From positions 4,628-68,627 of the forward strand of contig JBGTBR010000018.1 of the NCBI GenBank assembly GCA_041749255.1: a DNA stretch of 64,000 nt, written 5' to 3'. Position numbers and translations under genes: made by a program. Positions within the stretch are counted from its first letter, which is position 1. Each line of letters starts with the position of its first letter. This document shows, in pieces, positions 8,290 to 16,896 of the stretch. The notes beneath the pieces were generated by a model. The model did no database searches, was not told where the DNA came from, and worked only from the letters and a program-made list of their open reading frames with translations. The stretch comes from JABDLO01 sp041749255. GTDB lineage: Bacteria; Bacteroidota; Bacteroidia; Chitinophagales; Saprospiraceae.

Positions 8290-8379
8290 GACCTTCGAGG
8301 TTTTACCCAAAAACTTGAAAATACCCAAAGCTACTTAACACTATTTTGATCATTAATTTTAACAGAAACATCGAAGGTT
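8290..8379 (+). repeat. REP-like unit
   Basis: The unit runs from GACCTTCGAGGTTT (8290-8303) to a mutated right arm AAACATCGAAGGTT (8366-8379), with the usual interior (AAAGCTACTTAACAC, TTTTGATCATTAATTTT). It ends about 30 bp beyond the stop codon of the dehydrogenase gene and could influence 3' end formation or stability of the long operon mRNA. Confidence 0.8.
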
Positions 8380-8412
8380 TTTCCTATCGTCCGTAATGTG
8401 GAGTTATTTCTT

Positions 8413-9768
8413 TTAATTCACATACACGGTTTTAATATTAATAAATTCCTTTATGCCTTCTTTCGACAATTCGCGCCCGTATCCTGATTGTTTGGTGCCA
8501 CCAAATGGAAGTCGGGGATCGGATTTTACGAGCTCGTTTACAAAATAGGCGCCATCACTTACTCTGTTGGCCATATCTATTGCTTTTGCAATATCACTTG
8601 TGAAAACAGAAGTTCCAAGGCCATATTTAGATTGTTCGGAAAGGTGAAAAGCCTCATCTACATCCCTAGCTTTAATTGTCGCTGCCAGGGGACCGAAAGT
8701 CTCTTCGTCAAAAGCCGTCATGCCCGGTTTTACATTGCCCAGGATGGTCGGTTCGTGGAAACAGTTATTTTGGTTACCGCCCAGAAGCACCGTTGCTCCC
8801 TGATCAACAGAACTGTTTACCTGCTGGTTAAGCTGGTCTGCAAGATCTTTACGCGCAAGCGGACCTATCTGAGTGGCTTCTTCTTTGGGATCGCCCGATT
8901 TGAGTTTTCTGACAGCATCCGTAAATTTTGAAACAAACTTTTCATATATCCCTTCAAGCAGTATAAATCTTTTCGCAGCAATACAACTTTGGCCGCAATT
9001 GAGCATTCTTGCAGATACAGCCGTTTTTACAGCGTGATCAATATCCGCATCTTCCCATACGATGAAGGAATTATTTCCTCCGAGTTCCAGCAGGCTTTTC
9101 TTTATATATTTACCGGCAAGTTGCCCTACAGCGGCTCCGGCTTTTTCACTTCCTGTAAGGGTCACAGCCTTTACCGCATCATGAGCAATGATTTTTTCAG
9201 TCTGGTCATGGTGAATGATCAGATTTTGAAATACTCCGTCTGGATAACCTGCTTTTTTAAATACTTCCTCAATTTTTAAAGCGCTTCCGAACACATTGGA
9301 GGCGTGTTTTAATAAACCTGTATTACCGGCTGTAAGCGTTGGTGCTGCAAATCTGAAAACCTGCCAGAACGGGAAGTTCCACGGCATAATAGTTAAAACT
9401 GTCCCTAAGGGATCATATCTTACAAAGCTCTTTGTCGCATTGGTTTTTATTTCTTTATGAGCGAGAAATTCAGCGGCATTTTCAGCATAGTAATCACACA
9501 CCCAGGCACATTTATTTACTTCAGCCCTCGATTCGGAAATAGGTTTACCCATTTCCACGGTAATCATAGACGCATATTCCTCAACATTATCCCTTAATAC
9601 CTGACCTGCTCTTTTTATAAGCATTGCCCGGTAAGAAAGCGGTTCACGGCTCCAGATTTGAAAAGCCGCACCGGATGAATCCAGAATTTTTTCTATTTCA
9701 TCTGATGTGTGTGCTTTATATCTTCCTTCTACTTGATTGTTATAGGGATTGAGGCTCTGAAATTCCAT
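8413..9768 (-). CDS. Succinate-semialdehyde dehydrogenase (NAD-type, Sad/YneI-like)
   Basis: The 451-residue protein is an aldehyde dehydrogenase with PLGTVLTIMPWNFPFWQVFR, LTGSEKAG for cofactor binding, the general-base glutamate in LELGG and the catalytic cysteine in NCGQSCIAAKRF. PFGGTKQSGYGREL closes the family pattern. The motif set is nearest to succinic-semialdehyde dehydrogenases, which oxidise succinate semialdehyde to succinate. I start at ATG 9768 (MEFQSLNPYNN): upstream in-frame codons overlap the previous gene and have no homologous content. It is the last gene of the operon, 25 bp after the C45 gene. Pairing with the class III aminotransferase at the operon front indicates a GABA-type outlet. 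Confidence 0.85.
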   Translation of the reverse strand: MEFQSLNPYNNQVEGRYKAHTSDEIEKILDSSGAAFQIWSREPLSYRAMLIKRAGQVLRDNVEEYASMITVEMGKPISESRAEVNKCAWVCDYYAENAAEFLAHKEIKTNATKSFVRYDPLGTVLTIMPWNFPFWQVFRFAAPTLTAGNTGLLKHASNVFGSALKIEEVFKKAGYPDGVFQNLIIHHDQTEKIIAHDAVKAVTLTGSEKAGAAVGQLAGKYIKKSLLELGGNNSFIVWEDADIDHAVKTAVSARMLNCGQSCIAAKRFILLEGIYEKFVSKFTDAVRKLKSGDPKEEATQIGPLARKDLADQLNQQVNSSVDQGATVLLGGNQNNCFHEPTILGNVKPGMTAFDEETFGPLAATIKARDVDEAFHLSEQSKYGLGTSVFTSDIAKAIDMANRVSDGAYFVNELVKSDPRLPFGGTKQSGYGRELSKEGIKEFINIKTVYVN

Positions 9769-9793
9769 TATTGTTGTTTTATATATCTCATAA

Positions 9794-11044
9794 TCAGTAT
9801 TTCCAGTTATTTGAATATGCTGTTCCCTTTTTTGACCATAAATCTGAAAATGCTTCCCATGAAATCTCACCATTTTTATTCAATTTTTCCTGAAGTTCCT
9901 TTTTATCATCAAAAGGCTTGGCGTAAGACATGGCACTTATCAGAATATCCGTAACCGTTTTCTGCCAATCGCTATGTGAAATTGCTTTTTCTCTATAGGT
10001 ATGATCTATCTTGTTACCGGCTTGAATAATGGCTTCAGCACTACGAACTGCCTGCAAAGGAACTTCAACAGGTTGAGCTAAATTGATCAGGCGGTATTCT
10101 TCCTTAAAGTTTTCAAAATCCTGCATAATCTCCATATTAGGCCAGCGCAATTGTACCGTCCCTGCTGCTGGATGATATACCGCTGTATACAGTGTTCCAA
10201 ACCCCTCTTGATACAGCGTATTATAAAGTGGTGGCTGAAGGAAAGCATCAGGCATCGCATGGGCGTCTGCTTCTCTGCTTTCCACCATATTTTTTATAAA
10301 TTCGGATCTTTCTAATGTTTTATTAAAAGCAGCATTTTCCGGCCATTCTACTTTTCCCTGGTGATTGGTAGCATAAGTGACATCTGTGATCAGAGGTGCC
10401 TTATCTGGCGCTATCTGAACGGTTTTATAAGCACCACTTTCATCAATAACAGTGACATTGTAGGACATATGGGAGGGAATGCGTTTCAATGCACTTACCG
10501 CCTCTTCCACATTGCTGCAAAACTCCAGGATATACCTAAGGATAAAAGGAATACCGAATCCCACACCTACTTCTTTTCTCCCACCAAAGGTCAGGGAAAT
10601 AGCCAATCCATCCTGGTTCATGCCATCCAAAGCGCCTATGAGACAATCACTTGTGGCAATCACTTTTTTGCCATTCCAGGCAGTCAGTAGCTGAACACCT
10701 TCCGTCAAATCAGGGTGGTAATCATAGTTGCGGATTAGTTTTTTTTCATCTCCGGGCAGAACCATCTGCGTACATCCACTTATATAAGCCGGTGGTTGAA
10801 AACCAGTCAGAAAACGTGCGGCTACCTTATCGGCTTTAGCCAGCTTGCAAAGCCTTTTATAAGTGGGCCACATTTCGGGCATATATTTTTTAAGTGCCGC
10901 CTGCGATGTTTTTAAGTCCGGGGTGTTGGATTCCTTGGCGGAATCGAACCAATTGCGGTAAGCAGCCCAGTATGTATTGAACAGTTTTTGCCATTTAGGC
11001 CCGGGTTTAGTGGGTTCAGCAATAGTATTAAAATGTAATTTCAT
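9794..11044 (-). CDS. C45-family autoproteolytic acyltransferase/hydrolase
   Basis: The 416-residue protein resembles the acyl-CoA:6-aminopenicillanate acyltransferase (peptidase C45, Ntn-hydrolase) family. Marks are C91 in AYISGCTQMV (candidate nucleophile after self-cleavage), RNYDYHPDLTEG, SDCLIGALDGMNQDGLAISL and YATNHQGKVEWP. Family members form or hydrolyse amide bonds on small amines. No signal peptide is seen. The gene is the sixth in the operon, between the ATP-grasp ligase (78 bp upstream) and the dehydrogenase (25 bp downstream). The likely job is release or transfer of an acyl group from an intermediate made by the neighbours; the substrate is unknown. Confidence 0.75.
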   Translation of the reverse strand: MKLHFNTIAEPTKPGPKWQKLFNTYWAAYRNWFDSAKESNTPDLKTSQAALKKYMPEMWPTYKRLCKLAKADKVAARFLTGFQPPAYISGCTQMVLPGDEKKLIRNYDYHPDLTEGVQLLTAWNGKKVIATSDCLIGALDGMNQDGLAISLTFGGRKEVGVGFGIPFILRYILEFCSNVEEAVSALKRIPSHMSYNVTVIDESGAYKTVQIAPDKAPLITDVTYATNHQGKVEWPENAAFNKTLERSEFIKNMVESREADAHAMPDAFLQPPLYNTLYQEGFGTLYTAVYHPAAGTVQLRWPNMEIMQDFENFKEEYRLINLAQPVEVPLQAVRSAEAIIQAGNKIDHTYREKAISHSDWQKTVTDILISAMSYAKPFDDKKELQEKLNKNGEISWEAFSDLWSKKGTAYSNNWKY

Positions 11045-11122
11045 GTAAATGATTTATTATTGAAAATATATATCGGGAGGAAGGCAATAATACAAGCCTC
11101 CTTTTGCTGATATACTATAGAA

Positions 11123-12679
11123 TTATTTAGTCAGTGATCCGATGAGTTTAGGCATCGTTTTATCTTCCACCATTTCTGCCTTGTACTGTGATCTGATAGC
11201 TTTTATCCAGTGTTTAGCACGATGATTTAGACTAAAGTCATCTGTCATCATTCGCCCTCTTGTCACCAGTATACCCATATCTGCTCCTTCATATAGGTAG
11301 TCGCCTTTATTTGTAATCCTGAGAAAAAATGCTTCATTCTCATTTTCTACAGCTCTCCGGTGGGTATCCATTCGGTCAAACTGAATATGACCAGTATCGT
11401 ACATTTTCCAGATTCCTGATTTTGGTGCTTGTGTTACATATTCTATGGTATCTTCCGTATGTTTTATAATAAGCTGACTCCACTTGTCAATATTATCCTG
11501 ATTAGCCCAGCGCTGGTTGAGTGCATCTACGTCAAGATCATATTCGATATCCATCCATTCAAGGATGTGGAAAATAAATAGTGGTGCATCTGCAAGGGCG
11601 AAAACGGCGTGATTGGTGATGGAGCTTGCACCTGTTACTCTTGGATTTAACTCACCCAGGTAGAGTTCGCCATTGTCCTGATCGATCAGATAATCGAGTT
11701 CAAAATATCCTTTATAACCCTCTTTCAACAGCTGATTACCAAACTTTTGCGTGTTTTCAATTGCCTTGGCGCGTAACTCAGGAGTGAACGCATTTGGATA
11801 GATCTCGTTACCACACCAGCCACCTTTATATGGAGTAAGCTCTTTAAATCCTACAAGCTCAGTCATCAGTGGAGCTACGATGGTTCCATGCCTTGTAACA
11901 CAAGCTTCTATAGCTGAACCTTTGCAGCGTATACGCTTCATGATCTTGACCTCATCTTCTTTTATAATCTCTTCCTCGTGTTTTTTAAATTCTTCTTCAT
12001 TTGAAATAAAGAATGTGGTATGTCCGGAATCACCGAATGGTGTCTGTATTACAAGATCACTTCCAAGATGTTTAGATATATTTTTAAGCTGCTCGTAATC
12101 AGTAACCTGGGCCAGCACGTAAGGTACACAGGCCACCCCAGCTTTTTCAGCGATTCGGTTGGTGTTTACCTTATTGTCCAGAAATGTTCTCGTTTCAGCT
12201 TTTGGAAACATTATTTCGAGCCCTAATTTTTCTGCAAGCTCTTCGGTTTTCTCATTGAACATAAGGAACATTGCTTTTCCGGTTTTCCCATCTACGGCCC
12301 GGGTTTTGAAATAATCCTGTACCTCAGGGTGTTGCAGAAGATAATTGTTGATGTCTTCTATTCCTTCAAATTCATCATGTGGAATTTCTGTCTTTGGTGA
12401 AAAAACATTGGGATGTAGTCCGTCAAAACACTCAATGTGACAGATAAATTTGAAACCTTTTATCCATTCATCGGCTCCCAGCAAGTTGAAATTGGTGGCA
12501 CTGATAAAGTATAAAGGAACTTCATTTTTATGAAAAGACCTTCTAATATCTGATATGCCATTTAGCTCTACCTTTGGTTTACTACTTCTTTTTTTCACCT
12601 TACCAGTAGTAGCGGGTTCTTTAGTTTTTTTGTCATTTTTTGCCGGTATATCGGCTTTATTGCTTTTTTTAGTAACCAT
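11123..12679 (-). CDS. ATP-grasp ligase
   Basis: The 518-residue protein has a basic, Lys-rich leader (residues 1-38), a pre-ATP-grasp domain and an ATP-grasp fold at about 165-370. The ATP-binding lysine region is SDLVIQTPFGDSGHTTFF with the flexible Gly-rich loop, and the metal/phosphate signature is E343-L-N-P-R347 in YLGELNPRVTGASS. ATP-grasp enzymes activate a carboxylate as acyl phosphate and couple it to an amine. Automated naming often calls such proteins biotin carboxylase, but no biotin-carrier partner is nearby. It follows the decarboxylase by only 10 bp, suggesting tight co-expression and a shared substrate. A C-terminal ~120-residue domain (RMDTHRRAVENENEAFFLRI) is unassigned. 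Confidence 0.75.
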   Translation of the reverse strand: MVTKKSNKADIPAKNDKKTKEPATTGKVKKRSSKPKVELNGISDIRRSFHKNEVPLYFISATNFNLLGADEWIKGFKFICHIECFDGLHPNVFSPKTEIPHDEFEGIEDINNYLLQHPEVQDYFKTRAVDGKTGKAMFLMFNEKTEELAEKLGLEIMFPKAETRTFLDNKVNTNRIAEKAGVACVPYVLAQVTDYEQLKNISKHLGSDLVIQTPFGDSGHTTFFISNEEEFKKHEEEIIKEDEVKIMKRIRCKGSAIEACVTRHGTIVAPLMTELVGFKELTPYKGGWCGNEIYPNAFTPELRAKAIENTQKFGNQLLKEGYKGYFELDYLIDQDNGELYLGELNPRVTGASSITNHAVFALADAPLFIFHILEWMDIEYDLDVDALNQRWANQDNIDKWSQLIIKHTEDTIEYVTQAPKSGIWKMYDTGHIQFDRMDTHRRAVENENEAFFLRITNKGDYLYEGADMGILVTRGRMMTDDFSLNHRAKHWIKAIRSQYKAEMVEDKTMPKLIGSLTK

Positions 12680-12689
12680 ATTAATTATT

Positions 12690-15437
12690 TTAAATTTTAG
12701 TTGTTAATTTCTTTTTTAAATTATTTGATCCCATTGATGTAACTGTTTTTTGTCTGTTCAACACACTATCCTTAAAAACCCGAAGTCCGAGATCCGCTCT
12801 GTAACCATGGATCTCTGAAACATCTAAAACGGTCAGAAAATGAATGATTTCTTTACTCACAACCTGACCCGGAACGAGTACCGGAAATCCGGGAGGATAA
12901 GGTATAATGAAAGTTGATGCCACAAGAGTCCTTCCATTTTCCATGGCAGGCATGCAGTCCTGCAAAGGCATATATTCATAATTTTCCTCGCTATAAGCCA
13001 GAAAAAAGGCCTCGCGAATATTACCACCAGGTACGCCCGGCACAGCCCGGAAAGAATTGTGAAAATAGCTGAAATCAGGAAGTGGGGGAAAGTCCCGGAC
13101 CAGGGATTGAATTCTTTTCTTTCGGATGGCATCTTCTTTTTCATTCAGGGTACGAAATTCCTGATCCAGTTCATCGGCAATTTTCAACAAGGCGTTGGTA
13201 AGATAAGCCACGCTACCCCTGGTGGTACCAATGTTGGTTATAAATAATACCGTGTTCCTGGAGGTTTTATTGATCTGGATATTGAATTTATCCATCAGAT
13301 ATTTATTCTTAAACGTATCGCCATCGACACCCGTCCTGCCGATATGGAGGGTCATCTTGGTCGGATCCAGGACAAACTCATCTTTTTCCCAGGCATTTTC
13401 CATTCTGTTCCAGCCGTCCTTTTTACTATAATATTCCGATATGTCAGATTCCCGGTATTTTTTGGGTATAAAATCGCTCACAGTAAGTACATCAAAGTAT
13501 TTGCTTAGACGCGGATGGTCATTTATTTTGGCACGCAATACCATTGCCATTTCAATACTTTTGTCCACGAGCTCAAAACCTTCAAACTGCACTTGTCTTC
13601 TTCCAGCGTCAAGGGAAGCCAGCATTTGATAGTTAGGGGAGGTGGAGGTATGGGTCATGTAGGCCTCCATAAAAGTGTTTTCGCTCTTTCTGCGGAATTC
13701 TTCATCCCAGATGTGGATCATGGATCCCTGGCGAAAACTACTTAACGTTTTATGCGTGCTTTGCGTGGAATACACCCTGATCCTTACCTTATCGGGATCT
13801 GGAAGTTTAGGAATCTCGCCTTCCTTCAGGTTTTTGATATGTTCAGTATATTCTTCCCGGTAGCTGCTGGTTTTGTATTTTTCATATAGCTTTTGGGCAA
13901 CAAACATCCCTGTGCGCTGCTTATAAATATAGGCAAAACGTGCAAAGGCAAACCATGCTTCATCCCATAGGAATATCATATCGGACTTTATCGCCAATAT
14001 TTCCTCCATCACTTTTTCTACATTGTACACCAGGCCATCAAAAGTGCAGTTGGTAAGCAGGAGCATTTTTACCAGATTTAATCTGCCGGCTTTTTTGAGG
14101 AGGAGCAGCTTTTCTTTGATCTGCTCCAGGGGAACCGCACCGTACATGGAATATTCTATTATGGGATACGAGTCCAGATAAACCGGATAGGCTCCGGCCA
14201 GTACCAATCCATAATGATGTGATTTATGGCAGTCCCGGTCTATCAGAATCACGTCACCCGGTTTGACCAGTGCCTGGACTACAATTTTGTTGGCGGTCGA
14301 AGTACCATTGGTAACAAAAAAAGTATGCCGTGAGCCGTAAGCGTCACTTGCCATTTGCTGTGCTTTTCTGAGTGAACCCGAGGGCTGAAGTAAGGAATCC
14401 AGACCCCCTGTGGTAGACGAAGTTTCAGCCAGAAACATGTTTCTCCCGTAAAATTTCCCAAAATCATTGATCCATCTGGATTTAAATACGGAATTACCCC
14501 TTGAAATGGGCATGGCATGAAATATACCCGTAGGTTTTTTACTGTATTCTTTAAGCGCTGTAAAGAAAGGAGTCTCATATCTCTCATCGATTCCTCTTAA
14601 AATAGTAAGGTGCAGTTCCTGAAGGTCTTCAACCCGATAAAATATACGCTTGAAACTTTTGAGGGTGTTGTCTTTTAAATTGCCAAGAGCAGTATCTGTA
14701 ATATAATAAGTATCGATCTCTGGTCTGAATTTCTTTATAAGAGTCCCAAGGAGAGGACCCAACTCACTCTGCGGGGTAGTAGCAAGCTCCGGTTTCAGCA
14801 CATTCTGAATGAAAGGTCTAATCTGGGGTGTGATTTTTTTTGAATGATAGGGTGGAGCATATCGGACTACGACCGCCTGTATATTATAATTGAAATGCAA
14901 GGCTATCATGGCATCCTCGAAGGAAGGTTGCACAACAATATTGTAACAAAACTGCTCGCTGGAAGCCTGCAAATCCTTAAGGTTATTTCTTAACTTCCCC
15001 TCATCCTGTATAGAGATATCTTCCACAATTAGAACCTCGAAATATATTTTCCGGTACACATCTGAAGACTCGCTCTTTTCCGATAATTCAACATCAAGTT
15101 CATCATATTCAATATTTGCATGATTGTTTCTATAGCTGTCACTTACGAGTTGCTTTAAAATCTCTGTGATTTTATTGGAGAGACCTGTATATTCATACCT
15201 TCCCAGCATTTCATTCAGCATCCTAAGCCGCAGAATTCCTGGAAATGCAAAATAGGATTCTATTTGCTCCAACTCATTCAGCAGGTTAACAAGTAATTGT
15301 TTATAACTCTTTTCATCAGCAGAACCTCGGGTAGAAGTTACAAGCTTAGTGGCTAAAGTTTTCAAGTTGTTCCAGGACTCAATCCGCAGTTGAGCGATAT
15401 TATAATGTTGTGTTCTTATTATTTTTTTTTCTACCAT
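12690..15437 (-). CDS. Orn/Lys/Arg-type PLP decarboxylase, large form
   Basis: The 915-residue protein has an N-terminal helical part (1-125), a response-regulator-like wing domain (about 130-250; FEVLIVEDISIQ) and a fold-type I PLP domain (about 290-740). PLP contacts are TNGTSTANKIV, the aspartate D492 in FLWDEAWFAFAR, and the Schiff-base lysine K563 in STQSTHKTLSSFRQGS. The C-terminal domain (PYPPGFPVLVPGQVV) is the usual one of inducible Orn/Lys/Arg decarboxylases, which are normally 710-755 residues, so this one carries about 160 extra residues, mainly at the N-terminus. It should release CO2 from a basic or related amino acid. Which one cannot be read from motifs, and its partnership with an ATP-grasp enzyme makes a modified substrate possible. 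Confidence 0.8.
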   Translation of the reverse strand: MVEKKIIRTQHYNIAQLRIESWNNLKTLATKLVTSTRGSADEKSYKQLLVNLLNELEQIESYFAFPGILRLRMLNEMLGRYEYTGLSNKITEILKQLVSDSYRNNHANIEYDELDVELSEKSESSDVYRKIYFEVLIVEDISIQDEGKLRNNLKDLQASSEQFCYNIVVQPSFEDAMIALHFNYNIQAVVVRYAPPYHSKKITPQIRPFIQNVLKPELATTPQSELGPLLGTLIKKFRPEIDTYYITDTALGNLKDNTLKSFKRIFYRVEDLQELHLTILRGIDERYETPFFTALKEYSKKPTGIFHAMPISRGNSVFKSRWINDFGKFYGRNMFLAETSSTTGGLDSLLQPSGSLRKAQQMASDAYGSRHTFFVTNGTSTANKIVVQALVKPGDVILIDRDCHKSHHYGLVLAGAYPVYLDSYPIIEYSMYGAVPLEQIKEKLLLLKKAGRLNLVKMLLLTNCTFDGLVYNVEKVMEEILAIKSDMIFLWDEAWFAFARFAYIYKQRTGMFVAQKLYEKYKTSSYREEYTEHIKNLKEGEIPKLPDPDKVRIRVYSTQSTHKTLSSFRQGSMIHIWDEEFRRKSENTFMEAYMTHTSTSPNYQMLASLDAGRRQVQFEGFELVDKSIEMAMVLRAKINDHPRLSKYFDVLTVSDFIPKKYRESDISEYYSKKDGWNRMENAWEKDEFVLDPTKMTLHIGRTGVDGDTFKNKYLMDKFNIQINKTSRNTVLFITNIGTTRGSVAYLTNALLKIADELDQEFRTLNEKEDAIRKKRIQSLVRDFPPLPDFSYFHNSFRAVPGVPGGNIREAFFLAYSEENYEYMPLQDCMPAMENGRTLVASTFIIPYPPGFPVLVPGQVVSKEIIHFLTVLDVSEIHGYRADLGLRVFKDSVLNRQKTVTSMGSNNLKKKLTTKI

Positions 15438-15440
15438 AAT

Positions 15441-15869
15441 TTAGTTTTTTGAATGCAATGCAAGTTTATTCCCTTCGGAATCGATGAAAATGGCGAAATA
15501 GCCAGACTCCTCATTGATAAGCGTTTTAGGCATCACCACCCTGCCACCAGCTTCCTCTACCTTTGATAGAATTTGGTTTAAATCTTTGCCACCATTTAAG
15601 TAGAGCAAAGCTCCCGTATCACTGGGGGTTGAACCCGGACCGGCAACAATAGCTCCACCTATACCATTTTTTGCAGGAAAAAATGCCATTTCGTGATTGC
15701 CATTAAAATTTTGTTCCATCTCAATACCGTAGATGTAGTTATAAAAATCAACTGCCTGTTGGAAATTGATTGCAGGAATTTCAAACCAGCTAATGTAGTT
15801 TGTAAAGGTTTTTCCTGCTTTTCCTTGTTTTGAAGGTACTCCTCCCATGGTTTTACTTTTTATATTCAA
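15441..15869 (-). CDS. VOC (glyoxalase-like) protein
   Basis: The 142-residue protein shows two beta-alpha-beta-beta-beta modules of the vicinal oxygen chelate fold: FTNYISWFEIPAINFQQAVD with FYNYIYGIEME, and LLYLNGGKDLNQILSKVEEA with GYFAIFIDSEGNKLALH. Similar short VOC proteins are annotated as enzymes related to lactoylglutathione lyase. Several expected metal ligands are uncertain, so a binding role is possible. It overlaps the amidase gene by 4 bp and lies 3 bp before the decarboxylase, which makes translational coupling likely. Confidence 0.7.
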   Translation of the reverse strand: MNIKSKTMGGVPSKQGKAGKTFTNYISWFEIPAINFQQAVDFYNYIYGIEMEQNFNGNHEMAFFPAKNGIGGAIVAGPGSTPSDTGALLYLNGGKDLNQILSKVEEAGGRVVMPKTLINEESGYFAIFIDSEGNKLALHSKN

Positions 15870-16801
15870 AAATTATCGAAACCTTTATAGCCGGCCGGTG
15901 AGGAAGGCGGTTCGTATTCAGTTTCCTTCCTTTTTAACTTTGTCAGATCATCAAGCTTTGTAGGTTTTATCAGAGGCCCCAGAGATTTAAGATAAGGCAA
16001 TTGTGCCCCTGGCTGATAAATGCTGAATTCACCGATATGATCTCGAAGGCTTTTCAAAGGCTGCCCCAATCGCAATACACCAAGCTCCCTGCTTCGCCTT
16101 ACGCGTTCGATATTCAATTCAAGAGGAAAAATCTCTTCATTTCCTTCTGCCTGATATAATATCCTTCCATCTGGACCGCAAACAATCGACCTTCCATTTC
16201 CCCCTGACTCCAATCCATTTACATCAACAAAATAACATTGATTAACAGCGGCCATGGCCCGCACAATGGATAGTTCTATCTCCCGATCTATTGTTCCGGT
16301 CATGGTAGGGTGTAGGATTACTTCAGCTCCATGGACGGCCAATGTGCGAATGGTTTCAGGAAACCACATGTCATAACATATGGACAAGCCGAATTTGGCC
16401 ACACCGGGCACATCAAATACACAAAAATCGATACCTGGCGTTACTCCAACCTCATATGGGTAGAAGGGAAACATTTTTCTATACCGGGTTACAATTTCGC
16501 CATCCGGATTTATCACAGTAGCGGTATTGTAGATATGTTCACCACTCTTCTCAAATATAGATCCCGGCAGCAACCATATTTTGTGTTTTTTGGCCATAGC
16601 CTGCATCTCATGCTCAAAACTTCCCGGTATCGACTGGGCAGTATGTGTGAGCGGACCAAAGGCACACAGCTCACTGAATACCACCATCTCCACCCATGGG
16701 TAAAGGCTCATAGTGATATCTAGCTTCAACTTCATCATTTCCACATTGGAAGCTACCGCTGAAACTTTCATTTGTATTCCTGCTATTGCAAATGGAGTCA
16801 T
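15866..16801 (-). CDS. Nitrilase-superfamily amidohydrolase
   Basis: The 311-residue protein has the nitrilase triad at E44 (VVFSELCAFG), K109 (RYRKMFPFYPYE) and C142 (LSICYDMWFPE). The YDMWFPE context recalls aliphatic amidase and formamidase-like members rather than the N-carbamoylputrescine amidases. It should hydrolyse a linear amide or carbamoyl group in the cytosol. Position 2 in the operon, between the aminotransferase and the VOC protein, suggests it frees an amine or carboxylate that the neighbours handle. If the operon's decarboxylase acts on arginine, an amidase step toward putrescine would be the analogous role, but an agmatine deiminase is not present. Confidence 0.8.
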   Translation of the reverse strand: MTPFAIAGIQMKVSAVASNVEMMKLKLDITMSLYPWVEMVVFSELCAFGPLTHTAQSIPGSFEHEMQAMAKKHKIWLLPGSIFEKSGEHIYNTATVINPDGEIVTRYRKMFPFYPYEVGVTPGIDFCVFDVPGVAKFGLSICYDMWFPETIRTLAVHGAEVILHPTMTGTIDREIELSIVRAMAAVNQCYFVDVNGLESGGNGRSIVCGPDGRILYQAEGNEEIFPLELNIERVRRSRELGVLRLGQPLKSLRDHIGEFSIYQPGAQLPYLKSLGPLIKPTKLDDLTKLKRKETEYEPPSSPAGYKGFDNF

Positions 16802-16896
16802 CTTTATGTTTAAGGTTCTATTTATTATTAAATATTGATAGAGCGTCTGATCTATGGATATAGCCGAAAAAAACGGATATTTCGCAGATGTTCGCG

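Noticed and set aside
11123..12679. Biotin carboxylase
   Set aside because: Only the general ATP-grasp fold is supported; no biotin carrier or carboxyltransferase gene lies in the operon.
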